From: Opitutia bacterium UBA957
GTDB taxonomy: Bacteria; Verrucomicrobiota; Verrucomicrobiia; Opitutales; UBA953
Length of the DNA stretch: 6,040 bases
Assembly (NCBI GenBank): GCA_002293065.1
Contig: DBCN01000005.1
Span: 1 to 6,040, forward strand
Direction of reading: 5' to 3'
Part shown: in pieces, positions 5,459-6,040 of the stretch
How the letters are laid out: each line of letters begins with the position of its first letter
How positions within the stretch are numbered: the first letter of the stretch is position 1
Translations under genes and position numbers: made by a program
The notes under the pieces: generated by a model
Database searches by the model: none
Told to the model about the DNA's origin: nothing
What the model saw: only the letters and a program-made list of their open reading frames with translations

Positions 5459-6040
5459 TTATTTGTTGAGGACTTCGTCCAAGTTGAGGAGTTGGCTGCA
5501 GAGCATGGTCCAAGCGGCGAGCTCGGGCTTGGGCAGGGCGGGGTCGGCGGGCGAGTCGCCGACCTTCAGGAGCGCTTCGGCGTCGGCGGGTTGGGCGGTG
5601 TAATGCTTGCGCAGGTTGGCCAAGCTGCCCCGGACGATGGTGAGTTCGGCGTCCTTGAGCGGCCGGGCGAGCAGGCGTTCGGCGGCGAACTGGAAGCGAC
5701 GGTCGTCTTCCTTGCTGGCCGTCAGCGTCCGCTGGGCGAGTTGCCGCGACGCCTCGATGTACTGGGGGTCGTTCAAGACCACCAAGGCCTGCAAGGGAGT
5801 GTTGGTGCGGTCGCGGCGAACGCAGCTGACCTCGCGCGCGGGGGCGTTGAAGAGTTCGAGGCTGGCGGGCGGCGCCATGCGGCGCCAGTAGTTGTAGAGC
5901 GAGCGGCGGTAGAGGTTCTCGCCTTTGTCGGGGCGGTAGACCTGGATGCCGACGCCGACGACTTCCCAGATGTTCTCCGGCTGGTAGGGCTTGGTGCCCG
6001 GTCCGCCCATGCGCGGCGACAGCGTCCCGCTGGCGGCGAG
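5459..6040 (-). CDS. DUF1553 (PSD1) domain protein, C-terminal part; 5' end outside window
   Basis: Only the last 193 residues are visible. The frame is open to the window edge, and LAASGTLSPRMGGPG is family sequence lying before the first internal Met, so the ATG at 6010 is not the start. Other PSD1 hallmarks are ENLYRRSLYNYWRRMAPPASLELFNAPARE (41-70 of the visible part), VRRDRTNTPLQALVVLNDPQYIEASRQLA (74-102), the FAAERLLARPLKDAEL segment (118-133) and the terminal WTMLCSQLLNLDEVLNK. Full-length members usually carry DUF1549 (PSCyt2) ahead of this region, often with a haem-c domain (PSCyt1); neither can be seen here. They are exported proteins of unestablished biochemistry that are numerous in Planctomycetota and Verrucomicrobiota. 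The stop lies 5 nt before the DUF1501 start, forming the expected two-gene unit. Confidence 0.95.
   Translation of the reverse strand, partial: LAASGTLSPRMGGPGTKPYQPENIWEVVGVGIQVYRPDKGENLYRRSLYNYWRRMAPPASLELFNAPAREVSCVRRDRTNTPLQALVVLNDPQYIEASRQLAQRTLTASKEDDRRFQFAAERLLARPLKDAELTIVRGSLANLRKHYTAQPADAEALLKVGDSPADPALPKPELAAWTMLCSQLLNLDEVLNK

Noticed and set aside
5454..5513. Upstream in-frame ATG for DUF1501 (20 extra residues)
   Set aside because: It overlaps the DUF1553 coding end by over 50 nt, and the Tat motif is well placed from the ATG at 5453.
6008..6010. ATG at 6010 as the start of the DUF1553 gene
   Set aside because: The frame continues open to the window edge with conserved family residues (ASGTLSPRMGG), so it is an internal Met of a truncated gene.

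Overview
The window looks like GC-rich chromosomal DNA from the Planctomycetota-Verrucomicrobiota group. I lean towards Verrucomicrobiota, but the sequence does not prove it. The main evidence is a DUF1553 (PSD1) gene followed directly by a Tat-exported DUF1501 gene, a pair that is greatly expanded in that group. They are accompanied by a secreted right-handed beta-helix protein, a secreted concanavalin-A-like jelly-roll protein and an exported FAD-dependent oxidoreductase. No tRNA, rRNA, CRISPR array, transposase or phage gene is visible.

All five genes are on the minus strand, so transcription runs from high to low coordinates. In that order they are: the 3' end of a DUF1553/PSD1 gene (6040-5459, 5' end outside the window); DUF1501 (5453-4008) after a 5-nt gap; a 197-nt intergenic gap with a hairpin just after the DUF1501 stop; a beta-helix protein (3810-2755); a 224-nt, repeat-rich gap with a second copy of the hairpin just after the beta-helix stop; a jelly-roll protein (2530-1787); and, after a 3-nt gap, an FAD-dependent oxidoreductase (1783 to beyond position 1) that runs off the window as it enters a golvesin-like C-terminal domain. 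The oxidoreductase frame is open for 594 codons with no stop. The long open frames on the plus strand are antisense shadows.

The layout suggests three transcription or translation blocks: DUF1553-DUF1501, the beta-helix gene alone, and jelly-roll-FAD oxidoreductase. Four of the five products have a visible export signal, and the fifth (DUF1553) belongs to an exported family but its N-terminus is missing. I infer a locus for processing carbohydrates or another extracellular polymer outside the cytoplasm. The DUF1553 and DUF1501 families have no firmly established biochemical role, so the substrate stays open.

The least explained material is in the two intergenic gaps. It comprises a 31-nt repeat with a 21-nt imperfect hairpin placed 10-15 nt after two different stop codons, and a cluster of GTGCAAAR octamers that includes an 18-bp perfect inverted repeat.
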